From: Actinoplanes solisilvae
Lineage (GTDB): Bacteria; Actinomycetota; Actinomycetes; Mycobacteriales; Micromonosporaceae
Assembly: GCF_003999975.1 (NCBI RefSeq)
Contig: NZ_RJAC01000016.1
Coordinates: forward strand, 62,001-126,000
Direction of reading: 5' to 3'
Length of the DNA stretch: 64,000 bases
The position numbers were made by a program, and so were the translations under genes. The notes beneath the pieces are model-generated. The model was not told the origin of the DNA and ran no database searches. It saw only the letters and a list, made by a program, of their open reading frames with translations. Of the stretch, positions 23,860-37,049 are shown in pieces (the stretch's first letter is position 1; each line of letters opens with the position of its first letter).

Positions 23860-26685
23860 TCACGCCGCGGTCAGGTAAACCCGGCTCGCCTGTACGCGGG
23901 TGCGGACCTGGAGCTTGTCGAAGATGTGCCCGACGTGCACGCCGACCGTGCGCTCGCTGATGAACAAGAGCTCACCGATCTCGCGGTTGGTCAGCCCCTC
24001 GGCCAGCGCGGCCAGCACCTCACGCTCCCTGGTCGTGAGCAGGCCGAGCTCGTCCGGTCGAGCAGAAGGAGAAGCCATCGGCACGGTGTCCACGTCGTCG
24101 GCGAGCGGCACCTTGTAGCGCTGGGCAACCGCGACGATCTCGGCGGCGAACGGCCGGGCGCCCATCGCGGTCGCCGTCGCGTACGCCTCCCGAAGAGCCT
24201 CGATCGCCACCGCCTTCCGGACGCGGCGCTGCAGCGCGGCCTCGGCCTGCCGCAGCCGCGAATAGGCCGCCGGGTAGGGCTGCCGGCGCTTGTCCCAGGT
24301 GGTGGCCGCCTTCGCCCAGGGCGCGGGGTCTTGCCGGTCTTCGATGCGGCTGATCTCGGCCGCGCACAGGTCGAGATAGCCGCCGATGACCGCGCGCACC
24401 GGCGCGGCCGCGTTCCCGACCCCGGCCGCCATGCGTTCGACGGCGACCTTGAGCCGGCGCAGCGCTCCCGGATCGACCGGCTGCCCGGCCGCGTGGGCCT
24501 CGGCCTCGGCGCGCAGCCCGTGCCAGGCCAGGATGCCGATCAGCATGAGGTCGTCGGAGCGGGTCTCGGTGAGGCCGCGCTGCACCGCCGCCCGCGCCTC
24601 GGCGTGCCGGCCCTGCCACATCGCCAGGCCCGCGCGCAGGGTGAGCATCGGCAGCACGTGCTTGGCGCCGCCGCCGGCCAGCAGGGTCGCGACCGCGTCG
24701 AGGTCGCGGTGGGCCGCGTCGAGGTCGCCGAAACCGACCCACAGCCGGCAGCGGGCCAGCAGCAGCTCGACCGCGTCGGCGCCGGACGGGCGGTGCCGCA
24801 TCGCGTCGGCCAGCACGGCGTCGGCCTCGGCCCACTGTCCGACCCGGAACAGGCCGTTGGCGGCGATGGCGAGAAGACGGGTGCGGTAGGTGCGGCCGGC
24901 CCCGAGCGAGGCCAGCCGCTCCGCACCACGGCGGGCGACCAGCACTCCCTCCTCGATGTTGTTGAGCGGGCCGGTCAGCAGCTCGGCCAGGTGCAGATAG
25001 GCGACGCCCAGCTCGTCGGGCCGGCCGCTGCGCTCGGCGATCTCGACCGCGTGCCGGATGACGGCCAGCCCGGCATCGGGATCTTCCCGGAACGCGGCGC
25101 TGAAACCGAGAGCGGCGCTGGCCCGTACGAGATCCGCGGTGGAGCCGTTGACCTCGGCCATCTCGAGCGCGTCGTGGGCGCGGGCGTTCGCGTCGGCGTA
25201 ACGACCCAGGTGAAGCAGCAGTTCGGCCAGGAACGCGGCGGCCGAGGCGCGCTGACGCGGGGTGCAGTCGGCCGCCTCGAGGGCGCGCTCGTACTCGGCC
25301 TCGGCGGTGGCCGTGCGCCCGGCCGCGGCCAGGTAACGAGCGCGGCGCAGATGCAGCTCGCACTGGCCGGGCGCGTCGGCGCGGCGGGACAGCTCGTCGA
25401 GCCGGGTCAGGGCGAGCTGGTGCTCGCCGCAGTGGTGGGCCGACTCGGCCGCGTGGGCCAGCAGCTCGGTGCGTTCGGGCACGTCGTCGGTGGTCAGTTC
25501 GAGCGCGGTCGACCAGTGCCGGTGGGCCTCGGTGAAGCCGTAGAGCTCCTCGGCGCAGCGGGCCGCGGCGACCACCGACGGCAGCGCGCGCACCGGTTCG
25601 CCGGCGCGCTGCCAGTGGTGGGCCAGGCGAGCGTGGTCGGGTGCGCCGCCGGCCGACTCGAGCGCCTCGCCGAACCGGCGGTGCAGGGCCGCGGCCTCGG
25701 CCGGGAGCACCTCGCCGGCCAGGATCTCGGCGACCAGCCGGTGCCGCAGGCGGTAGCCGTCGTCGGCGCTGGCCACGAACCGGTGCGCGACCGCGGCCCG
25801 GATCGCCTCGATCAGCTCGGGCTCGGGCAGCGGCACGACCTTGGCCAGCACCGCGTGACCGACCGGCTCGACCCCGGCGGCGATCGCGTTGACCACCGAG
25901 TGGGCGTTGGCGGGCAGCTCGTCGACCCGGGCCAGGAAGATCTCGCGCAGCGTGTCGGACAGCTCGACCCGGCCGTCGCGCAGGTCGCGGGCCAGCTCCT
26001 CGGCCACGAACGGGTTGCCGCCGCTGCGCTTGTGGACCCGGTCGGCGTCCTCGGGTTCGATGCGGCCGCCGGTGATCGCGGTGACCAGCTCGACGGTCTG
26101 GTCGCGGTCGAGCGGGGCCAGGTCGACGACCCGAACGGAACGGAGGCGGCGCAGCTCGGCCAGCACCTTGCGCAGCGGGTGAGCGCCCTGCAGGGCCTCG
26201 GCGCGCACGGCGGCCAGCACAGCGATGCGCACGTCGCCCAGGCCGGCCAGCAGATAGAGAAGGAGTTGACGGGTGCTGCGGTCGGCCCACTGCAGATCGT
26301 CGAGCACGAGCAGCAGGCGGCGATCGCCGGCCACCTCGCGCAGATCCTGCGAAACCCGGTCGAGGAGCGCGCCCGCGTCACCGGCCGGCTGCACACTGTG
26401 GTCCAACTGGCGCAGGGCCTGCAGAACGGGATGCAACGGCGAGGCGTCACCGATGTCGAGACAGGTGCCGGACAGCACGGCGAAACCCGCGTCGCGCATC
26501 GCCGAGGCGGTCTCGCGCAGCAGGCGGCTCTTGCCCACCCCGCTCTCCCCGGTGACGAACACCGCGGACGTTCCACCCGGGCCCGCGTTGTGCAGGTCGG
26601 ACTGGACCTGGGTCAACGTGTCGGCGCGTCCGACAAGTGGGCCCTCGTCCTCGTCGCTGGCCATGAAGGTCACCCTAGTGCCCAT
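23860..26685 (-). CDS. LAL-type LuxR-family regulator (AAA/STAND ATPase)
   Basis: A 941-aa large ATP-binding LuxR regulator. The N-terminal STAND ATPase has Walker A GESGVGKS (46-53) and Walker B LLLVLDDLQWAD. A long helical TPR-like middle follows, then a LuxR helix-turn-helix at the C-terminus: LLTTREREVLAALAEGLTNR and ISERTVGVHVGHIFDKL. ATG at 26685 has GGGAGAGG upstream; a second in-frame Met (MASDEDEG) is possible. It is divergent from a nucleotide cyclase (155 bp between starts). LAL proteins respond to an unknown inducer and often activate catabolic genes. Confidence 0.93.
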   Translation of the reverse strand: MGTRVTFMASDEDEGPLVGRADTLTQVQSDLHNAGPGGTSAVFVTGESGVGKSRLLRETASAMRDAGFAVLSGTCLDIGDASPLHPVLQALRQLDHSVQPAGDAGALLDRVSQDLREVAGDRRLLLVLDDLQWADRSTRQLLLYLLAGLGDVRIAVLAAVRAEALQGAHPLRKVLAELRRLRSVRVVDLAPLDRDQTVELVTAITGGRIEPEDADRVHKRSGGNPFVAEELARDLRDGRVELSDTLREIFLARVDELPANAHSVVNAIAAGVEPVGHAVLAKVVPLPEPELIEAIRAAVAHRFVASADDGYRLRHRLVAEILAGEVLPAEAAALHRRFGEALESAGGAPDHARLAHHWQRAGEPVRALPSVVAAARCAEELYGFTEAHRHWSTALELTTDDVPERTELLAHAAESAHHCGEHQLALTRLDELSRRADAPGQCELHLRRARYLAAAGRTATAEAEYERALEAADCTPRQRASAAAFLAELLLHLGRYADANARAHDALEMAEVNGSTADLVRASAALGFSAAFREDPDAGLAVIRHAVEIAERSGRPDELGVAYLHLAELLTGPLNNIEEGVLVARRGAERLASLGAGRTYRTRLLAIAANGLFRVGQWAEADAVLADAMRHRPSGADAVELLLARCRLWVGFGDLDAAHRDLDAVATLLAGGGAKHVLPMLTLRAGLAMWQGRHAEARAAVQRGLTETRSDDLMLIGILAWHGLRAEAEAHAAGQPVDPGALRRLKVAVERMAAGVGNAAAPVRAVIGGYLDLCAAEISRIEDRQDPAPWAKAATTWDKRRQPYPAAYSRLRQAEAALQRRVRKAVAIEALREAYATATAMGARPFAAEIVAVAQRYKVPLADDVDTVPMASPSARPDELGLLTTREREVLAALAEGLTNREIGELLFISERTVGVHVGHIFDKLQVRTRVQASRVYLTAA

Positions 26686-26840
26686 CGACCTCTCCCGTTG
26701 TCGGCGGTTCGGTCTGTTCTCCGTCACATGAGTGACGGGCCTGTGTGTGTCGGAGATACGTCGTTCTGCAGATCCGTTATTGGACTGCGGCTGGCACCGT
26801 TCTCCCGGAGCACGACAGTGACCTGGGGGAGCGTGAAGAC

Positions 26841-27464
26841 ATGACCGCAATCGCTATGGCGGAGCAGGAGCGGCGTCAGACCGTCACCGTCCTCTTCATC
26901 GACATCGTGGGCTTCACCTCCCTGGTCGACGACCTGGACTGCGCGGTGATCCGCGCCCTGCAGCGCGACTACTTCGGCATCGTGTCCGACGTGGTGCGCA
27001 CGGGCGGCGGAGTGGTGGAGAAATACGTCGGGGACGCGGTGATGGCGGTGTTCGGCACCGGCCCGTCCGGCTTCGGCGCACAGGCGGCCGCCTCGGCGGT
27101 GCGGGTGGGCCTGTCGGTTCAGGAGGCGTTGAGGGGGCAACTTCTGGCCGGCAGGTTCGCCGTCCGCACCCGGGTCGGGCTCGCGACCGGCGACGTGATC
27201 GTCGACGTTCCCGCGACCCGCGACTTCGGGCACGGGATGATCAGCGGGAGCGTGGTCAACACCGCGGCGCGTCTGCAGGCGTACGCGCCTCATGACACCG
27301 TCGTGGTCTGTTCCCGCACCCGCGAGGCCACCGACGAACTCATCGCCTATCAAGAGCTTCCGCCCGTACGAGTCTCGGGCAAGCCGCGTCCGCTGGACCT
27401 CTACCGCGCGTTGCAGCCGCAGACCGTACCCGCGGAAGATTTCCGCTGGGCGATGGCGGCCTAG
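26841..27464 (+). CDS. class III adenylate/guanylate cyclase domain protein
   Basis: A 207-aa stand-alone class III nucleotidyl cyclase. Metal-binding aspartates occur in VLFIDIVGFTSL and GDAVMAVFG; the substrate Lys occurs in VEKYVGD; the transition-state Asn/Arg occur in VNTAARLQ. Where class III adenylate cyclases usually have Asp (or Thr) for adenine recognition, my alignment gives Met (GHGMISGS), so ATP versus GTP preference is uncertain. No membrane or sensor domain. ATG at 26841 lies after the G-rich ctgggggagcg. Divergent from the LAL regulator, a pairing that recalls fused cyclase-STAND-LuxR proteins. Confidence 0.88.
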   Translation: MTAIAMAEQERRQTVTVLFIDIVGFTSLVDDLDCAVIRALQRDYFGIVSDVVRTGGGVVEKYVGDAVMAVFGTGPSGFGAQAAASAVRVGLSVQEALRGQLLAGRFAVRTRVGLATGDVIVDVPATRDFGHGMISGSVVNTAARLQAYAPHDTVVVCSRTREATDELIAYQELPPVRVSGKPRPLDLYRALQPQTVPAEDFRWAMAA

Positions 27465-27610
27465 TGTCGTACCTCACGAACCGTATCTTTTGCCCGTATC
27501 ATCCGGTTCAGAGGTAGGCCCTCCCGGCTCGGTTGACGAGAAGTGTCGGAGGCGCCCGGTAGGCTCGCCGCGACCTGACCACCACCTGGGCCGATCGGGA
27601 GTGCCACGCA

Positions 27611-29662
27611 GTGACCGCGGAGATCCTGTACGGGGCCGATGACCTCACGCACCTGGAGGGGCTGGACGCCGTCCGGAAACGCCCGGGCATGTATATCGGC
27701 TCGACCGACAGCCGAGGCGTCAACCACCTCGCCAACGAGATCATCGACAACGCCACCGACGAGGGAGTCGGAGGCCATGCCGCCAAGGTGGCGGTGATTC
27801 TGCACAGCGACGGTTCCGTGCAGATCGACGATGACGGCCGGGGCATCCCGACCGACATCAACGCCAAGTCCGGCATGAACGGTGTCGAGCTGGTGCTCAC
27901 CCGTCTGCACGCCGGCGGCAAGTTCGGCGGCTCCGGCTACAAGACCTCCGGCGGCCTGCACGGCGTCGGCGCGTCCGCCGTGAACGCGCTGGCGCTGCGC
28001 TTCGACGTCACCGTCAAGCGCGACGGCAAGGTCCACGAGCTCTCGTTCCAGCGCGGCGTGCCCGGCTCCTTCGACGGCCCCGGCCCGCAGGACCGGTTCC
28101 ACCCCGAGTCCGGCCTGCGCATCGTCCGCCGCATGAAGCGCGGCGAGTCCACCGGCACGTCCATCCGCTACTGGTACGACGCCCGCTACTTCGAGACCGG
28201 CGCCAAGCTCGACGTCGACGCCGTCCGCGCCAAGCTCCGCAACACGGCGTTCCTCGTCCCCGGCGTGATGTACACGCTGCGTGACGAGACCGCCGAAGAG
28301 ACCACGAACGAGACCTTCCACTTCCCGCACGGTCTCAGCGACATGGTCGAGTTCCTCACCCACGCGGGTGACAAGCCCGTCTCCGGCATCCTGCTGATCA
28401 ACGGCGAGGGCACCTACAAGGAGAACGCGGCCGACGCCAACGGCGTGATGCAGTCCAACGTCGAGCGCCGCGCCGAGGTCGAGATCGCCTTCCGCTGGGG
28501 CACCGGCTACGAGCGCACGATCGAGTCGTTCACCAACACGATCCGCAACGTGCACGGCGGCACCCACCGCAAGGGCTTCGAACGCGCCCTCGTACGCGCG
28601 CTCACCGAGGCCATCCGCAACACGCGCGGCCTGCTCAAGCCCAAGGAAGACCCGCCCGTCCTCGACGACCTGCTCGAGGGCATGACCGCCGTTATCCACG
28701 TGCGCGTCCCCGAGCCCCAGTTCACGTCGCAGACCAAGGACGAGCTCTCCACCGCCGGCATCACCCGGGTCATGCAGGGCCTGGTCGAGGCCCACATCAA
28801 GGCCTGGATCGACGACCGCAAGACCAAGGCCGAAGCCCGCACGGTGCTGCAGAAGGTCGTCGACGCCGCCCGCGTCCGCCTGACCCAGAAGCAGCAGAAG
28901 GACGCGGCCCGCCGCAAGACCGCCCTCGAGGGCGCGTCGATGCCGCCCAAGCTGGTCGACTGCCGCGCCACCGGCATTGCCCGCTCCGAGATCTACATCG
29001 TCGAGGGTGACAGCGCGCTCGGCACCGCGCGAATGGCACGAAGCTCCGAATACCAGGCTCTTCTCCCCATCCGCGGCAAGATCCTCAACGTGCAGAAGGC
29101 ATCGCTGCAGCAGGTGCTCGACAACGCCGAGTGCTCGGCGATCGTGCAGGTGCTCGGGGCCGGCTCGGGGCGCACCTTCGAGCTCGGCTCGATGCGCTAC
29201 GGCCGCGTCATGATCATGGCGGACGCCGACGTTGACGGCTCCCACATCCGCACGCTGCTGATCACCCTGTTCGCGAAGTACATGCGCCCGGTCATCGAGC
29301 AGGGCCGTCTCTTCGCCGCCATGCCCCCGCTGCACAAGGTCGTCACCAAGGGCCGCAACTCCGAGACGATCTTCACCTACACCCAGCAGGAGATGGAGTC
29401 GACCGTCGCCCGGCTCGAGCGCGGCGGCAAGACGGTGAACAAGCCGGTCAGCCGGTTCAAGGGCCTCGGCGAGATGGACGCCGACGAGCTCTGGGACACG
29501 ACCATGAACCCGGCCACCCGCACGGTCCGGCGCATCACGATCGACGACGCCGAGCGCGCCGAGGCCACCCTCGAGCTGCTGATGGGCGAGCGCGTCGAGC
29601 CCCGGAAGAACTGGCTGATCGAGGCGGCGGGCCGCATCGACCAAGAGACGATCGACGCCTGA
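27611..29662 (+). CDS. parE: DNA topoisomerase IV subunit B (ParE-type)
   Basis: A 683-aa type IIA topoisomerase ATPase subunit. GHKL motifs: NEIIDNATDEG, DDGRGIP, GGLHGVGASAVNAL. TOPRIM motifs: EGDSALGTARMARS and MADADVDGSHI. The C-terminus LGEMDADELWDTTMNPATR is typical. GTG at 27611 has GGGAG 9 bases upstream. Together with ParC it decatenates and relaxes DNA using ATP. It is next to parC, with 9 bases between. The pair is not next to recF/dnaA genes, which supports topoisomerase IV rather than primary gyrase. In actinobacteria this second type IIA pair is often annotated simply as gyrase-like. Confidence 0.93.
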   Translation: MTAEILYGADDLTHLEGLDAVRKRPGMYIGSTDSRGVNHLANEIIDNATDEGVGGHAAKVAVILHSDGSVQIDDDGRGIPTDINAKSGMNGVELVLTRLHAGGKFGGSGYKTSGGLHGVGASAVNALALRFDVTVKRDGKVHELSFQRGVPGSFDGPGPQDRFHPESGLRIVRRMKRGESTGTSIRYWYDARYFETGAKLDVDAVRAKLRNTAFLVPGVMYTLRDETAEETTNETFHFPHGLSDMVEFLTHAGDKPVSGILLINGEGTYKENAADANGVMQSNVERRAEVEIAFRWGTGYERTIESFTNTIRNVHGGTHRKGFERALVRALTEAIRNTRGLLKPKEDPPVLDDLLEGMTAVIHVRVPEPQFTSQTKDELSTAGITRVMQGLVEAHIKAWIDDRKTKAEARTVLQKVVDAARVRLTQKQQKDAARRKTALEGASMPPKLVDCRATGIARSEIYIVEGDSALGTARMARSSEYQALLPIRGKILNVQKASLQQVLDNAECSAIVQVLGAGSGRTFELGSMRYGRVMIMADADVDGSHIRTLLITLFAKYMRPVIEQGRLFAAMPPLHKVVTKGRNSETIFTYTQQEMESTVARLERGGKTVNKPVSRFKGLGEMDADELWDTTMNPATRTVRRITIDDAERAEATLELLMGERVEPRKNWLIEAAGRIDQETIDA

Positions 29663-29671
29663 GAGGCTTTG

Positions 29672-33481
<3,810 letters not shown>

Positions 33482-33490
33482 GGACCGGCT

Positions 33491-34156
33491 TCACTCGTCG
33501 AGGCCCGGCGCGATGCTGGTCGTCGTGTCCGGGCCGGGGTGGAGGTCTGGGCCGAGGTCGAGCAGCCGTACCGCGAGCAGGGCACGTCGCACGATGCGCT
33601 TCACGTGGTAGGGGTTGGGCAATCCGGTCGGTTCGATGGTGAACAGCTCGTCACCGCGCACGGTCCAAGCGCGGATGTCCTTGCGCTGGAAAGCTTGCAG
33701 CAACTCCGGTTGGTGAGCTCGGGGCGAGTCGCCGACGATGTCGCCGGACGGGCTCAGCGCCATTGACGGTTGCGTGTGCGGTAGTCGTACCACGACGAAT
33801 GTGCCCGAGCCGGTCTGTTTTCGGACGGACCCGGCGAGGGCGTCGCTCTCCCAGCCGACCAGCCCGAAAGTGACGGACAAGCCGTCGATCTCGCGGGTCC
33901 AAGCGCGCTTGACCTTGACGTGCCGGGGGGACTGCCACGGCCACTCGCGCTCGGTCGCTTCGACCGGGGTCCACTCGGCGACGGTGGCCCATTGCTCCAG
34001 TTGAGCAAGCATGCCGTGGCGCATGAGGGAGGAGACGCCGGCCACGACGGTGACCAGAACGACGTAGGCGACGGCCTTCTGCCAGGAGTCGATGACGCCG
34101 ATCAGCGGGAACGGGAGCAGGAGCAGCACAAGCCACCACTTCGGACTCATCCGCAT
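33491..34156 (-). CDS. hypothetical membrane-anchored protein
   Basis: A 221-aa protein with two hydrophobic segments at the N-terminus (KWWLVLLLLPFPLIGVI and VAYVVLVTVVAGVSS) and a soluble, mixed alpha/beta C-terminal part. The hydrophilic domain includes VKVKRAWTREIDGLSVTFGL and GTFVVVRLPH. No family recognised. The start is ATG at 34156, or the ATG two codons in (34150); neither has a convincing ribosome site. It is convergent with parC with 9 bases between the stop codons. Ends in an acidic/Pro-rich tail (PGPDTTTSIAPGLDE). Confidence 0.65.
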   Translation of the reverse strand: MRMSPKWWLVLLLLPFPLIGVIDSWQKAVAYVVLVTVVAGVSSLMRHGMLAQLEQWATVAEWTPVEATEREWPWQSPRHVKVKRAWTREIDGLSVTFGLVGWESDALAGSVRKQTGSGTFVVVRLPHTQPSMALSPSGDIVGDSPRAHQPELLQAFQRKDIRAWTVRGDELFTIEPTGLPNPYHVKRIVRRALLAVRLLDLGPDLHPGPDTTTSIAPGLDE

Positions 34157-34216
34157 GGGATCAGCGTAGTGATGACTGTCTACTTCAGGAATCCTTGTCG
34201 AGGGGCACCGTCGAAC

Positions 34217-34566
34217 TCAAGCGTGGGAGTCGGGCGCACCCCGCGGAAGGGCGATCTCGATCAGGCCGTGGCGGGCCATGATCGCGGTGCGGCGGGCGTG
34301 GTTGACCGCGCGGACGCGCCGCCCGACGAGGAACACGTCCAGCAGGGTCCAGACGCCGAGGCCACCGAGAGTGAAGAGCATCGCGATCGAACGGCCGGTG
34401 TCACGAGATAGAAGCGGTGGCCGCCGATGATGCCGACAACCAGCCACAGGGCGTACGCGATCCTGGGGTCCTTGCGGACGGAGGCGAACTCGGCCTCGGC
34501 GCGCAGCACCCGTATCCGCTCCCAGTCGGGCAGCGCCTCGGGCGAGGGGGAGAGGGCCGGGTTCAC
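34217..34566 (-). pseudogene. TM2-domain membrane protein gene with a -1 frameshift
   Basis: Two overlapping frames together make one TM2-domain protein of about 116 aa. The GTG at 34566 shares GTGA with the DUF2203 stop and reads to IAYALWLVVGIIGGHRFYL. The other frame continues DTGRSIAMLFTLGG and TLLDVFLVGRRVR. The junction reads ctcgtgacacc in coding sense near 34401-34407, where ctcggtgacacc (encoding LGDTG) would restore the family motif HRFYLG(D/R)TG. One G is missing. It may be a sequencing error or a real recent inactivation. TM2 proteins are two-helix membrane proteins of unclear function. Confidence 0.75.
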
Positions 34567-34910
34567 GGGAGGCGGCGGCGGCCGGCGAAGCCCAGGTCGG
34601 AGCGGTGGTACCAGTCGAGGGACTTGTCGCCTTCGAGCCAGCACAGGTCGACCTCGGCGCCGTCGAGGTCGGAGGGGAAGTCGACCAGCAGCGGCGCGAG
34701 GCTCTTGAGCAGCGCGCCCGACTGCTGCACCTGGGTCAACAGTTCGTCGAGCCGCGCGGTGACCGCTTTGAACTCGGGCAGGCCGCCCAGCGTGGTCGGC
34801 GGCCCGGCTCCCAGCTCGGCCGCGTCGGCACGTAGCGTCACGATCTCTTCCAGCACCGGGCGTAGACGTTTGAGCTCGTCCCGCGCCTCACTCACCGTGA
34901 ACAACCCCAT
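34563..34910 (-). CDS. DUF2203 family protein
   Basis: A 115-aa protein typical of DUF2203: MGLFTVSEARDELKRLRPVL at the start, a coiled helical middle (LDELLTQVQQSGALLKSL), and the C-terminal VDLCWLEGDKSLDWYHRSDLGFAGRR. The family has no established activity. ATG at 34910. Its stop overlaps the GTG of the frameshifted TM2 gene (GTGA), so the two were one translational unit. Divergent from the sirtuin with only about 30 bases between starts. Confidence 0.88.
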   Translation of the reverse strand: MGLFTVSEARDELKRLRPVLEEIVTLRADAAELGAGPPTTLGGLPEFKAVTARLDELLTQVQQSGALLKSLAPLLVDFPSDLDGAEVDLCWLEGDKSLDWYHRSDLGFAGRRRLP

Positions 34911-34938
34911 GTCGTTGATCCTACGAGGGGCGGCCCGG

Positions 34939-35805
34939 ATGAGGGACCATGGAAACGTGGACCTTCAGGTGGTGGAGCAGGTGGCCGAGCTCGGCGCGTG
35001 GGTGGCCGAGGGCGGCGTGGTGGTTCTGAGTGGCGCGGGTCTCTCGACCGATTCCGGCATTCCCGACTATCGCGGCCCGTCCGGGTCGGCCCGTCGCAGC
35101 ACGCCCATGACCTATCAGACCTTCACCCGCGACCCGATCGCCCGCCGTCGTTATTGGGCCCGGTCGCACCTCGGCTGGCGCACGATCGGTGAGGCCCGCG
35201 CCAACGACGGCCACCTGGCCGTGGCTGCCCTGCAACGACAGGACGTGGTCGACGGCATCATCACCCAGAACGTCGACGGCCTGCACCAGTCGGCCGGCGC
35301 ACGCGACGTGGTCGAGCTGCACGGCAACCTGGCCCGCATCGTCTGCCTCGACTGCGGTGACCTGACGCCGCGTGAAATGCTGACAAAACGCCTCGACGAG
35401 GCCAACCCCACCTTTGCCGCGAGCGCCGTCGCGATCAACGCCGACGGCGACGCCGAGCTCGACGACACCGACCTCGACGGGTTCCGGGTGGTCGACTGCG
35501 AGGACTGCGGCGGCCTGCTCAAGCCGGATGTCGTCTACTTCGGAGAGACGGTCCCGCCGGAGCGGGTCGCGCGCAGCTTCGAGCTGGTCGAGAACGCCCG
35601 CACGCTGCTGGTTCTCGGTTCCTCGTTGACGGTGATGTCCGGGCGCCGCTTTGTGTTGCGGGCGGTGAAGGACGGCGTACGGGTCGCGATCGTCAACCGT
35701 GGTGTCACGCGCGGGGAGCCGTACGCGAAGCTCCACATCGATGCCCCATTGGGCATTGTTCTGCCGCACCTGGCCGCCGGGTTGTCCACACCGGTCCACA
35801 TTTAG
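34939..35805 (+). CDS. NAD-dependent protein deacetylase (sirtuin)
   Basis: A 288-aa Sir2 protein. Rossmann/NAD motifs VVLSGAGLSTDSGIPDYRG and GIITQNVDGLHQSAG. The catalytic His is in VVELHGNL. The zinc site is two CxxC pairs (IVCLDCGDL and VVDCEDCGG). C-terminal motifs are LLVLGSSLTVMSG and VAIVNRG. It removes acyl groups from lysines using NAD+, giving nicotinamide and O-acetyl-ADP-ribose. ATG at 34939 with GAGGGG upstream is used; GTG at 34957 is a shorter alternative giving VDLQVVEQ. Confidence 0.94.
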   Translation: MRDHGNVDLQVVEQVAELGAWVAEGGVVVLSGAGLSTDSGIPDYRGPSGSARRSTPMTYQTFTRDPIARRRYWARSHLGWRTIGEARANDGHLAVAALQRQDVVDGIITQNVDGLHQSAGARDVVELHGNLARIVCLDCGDLTPREMLTKRLDEANPTFAASAVAINADGDAELDDTDLDGFRVVDCEDCGGLLKPDVVYFGETVPPERVARSFELVENARTLLVLGSSLTVMSGRRFVLRAVKDGVRVAIVNRGVTRGEPYAKLHIDAPLGIVLPHLAAGLSTPVHI

Positions 35806-35859
35806 GTGGGCGTCGATGGACCGTAATCGCACTGAAACCTAAATAATCGATGGTCACCG

Positions 35860-35889
35860 TTGACGTGACCGGCCTCACTGGCGTTAACT
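35860..35889 (+). promoter_or_regulatory. promoter ttgacg-18-ttaact
   Basis: TTGACG at 35860-35865 and TTAACT at 35884-35889, spacer 18. The tandem operator repeats begin 3 bases after the -10 element and the LacI gene starts at 35970. Confidence 0.55.
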
Positions 35890-35892
35890 GCC

Positions 35893-35923
35893 GAAACCGC
35901 TTCCGAAACCGGTTCCGAAATCC
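35893..35923. promoter_or_regulatory. tandem LacI-type operators gaaaccgSttcc
   Basis: Two abutting 12-bp units, gaaaccgcttcc (35893-35904) and gaaaccggttcc (35905-35916), followed by a partial third (gaaatcc). Each unit is a near-palindrome with a CG centre, as LacI proteins prefer. The position at the transcription start suits autorepression and control of the downstream sugar operon. Confidence 0.68.
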
Positions 35924-35969
35924 CGGCGCAACGAAGCGGTCACACGACGGCACCACCAGTGGAGGACTC

Positions 35970-36971
<1,002 letters not shown>

Positions 36972-37049
36972 AACACTACGAATCCGAAGGCGCCGGGCCG
37001 CAGTCCGGTGCCGCGATACCGCACGCCCACATTTCGAGGAGATTTTGCG

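Noticed and set aside
23926..26844. 972-codon plus-strand frame opposite the LAL regulator
   Set aside because: Shadow frame. The minus strand has clear Walker and LuxR motifs.
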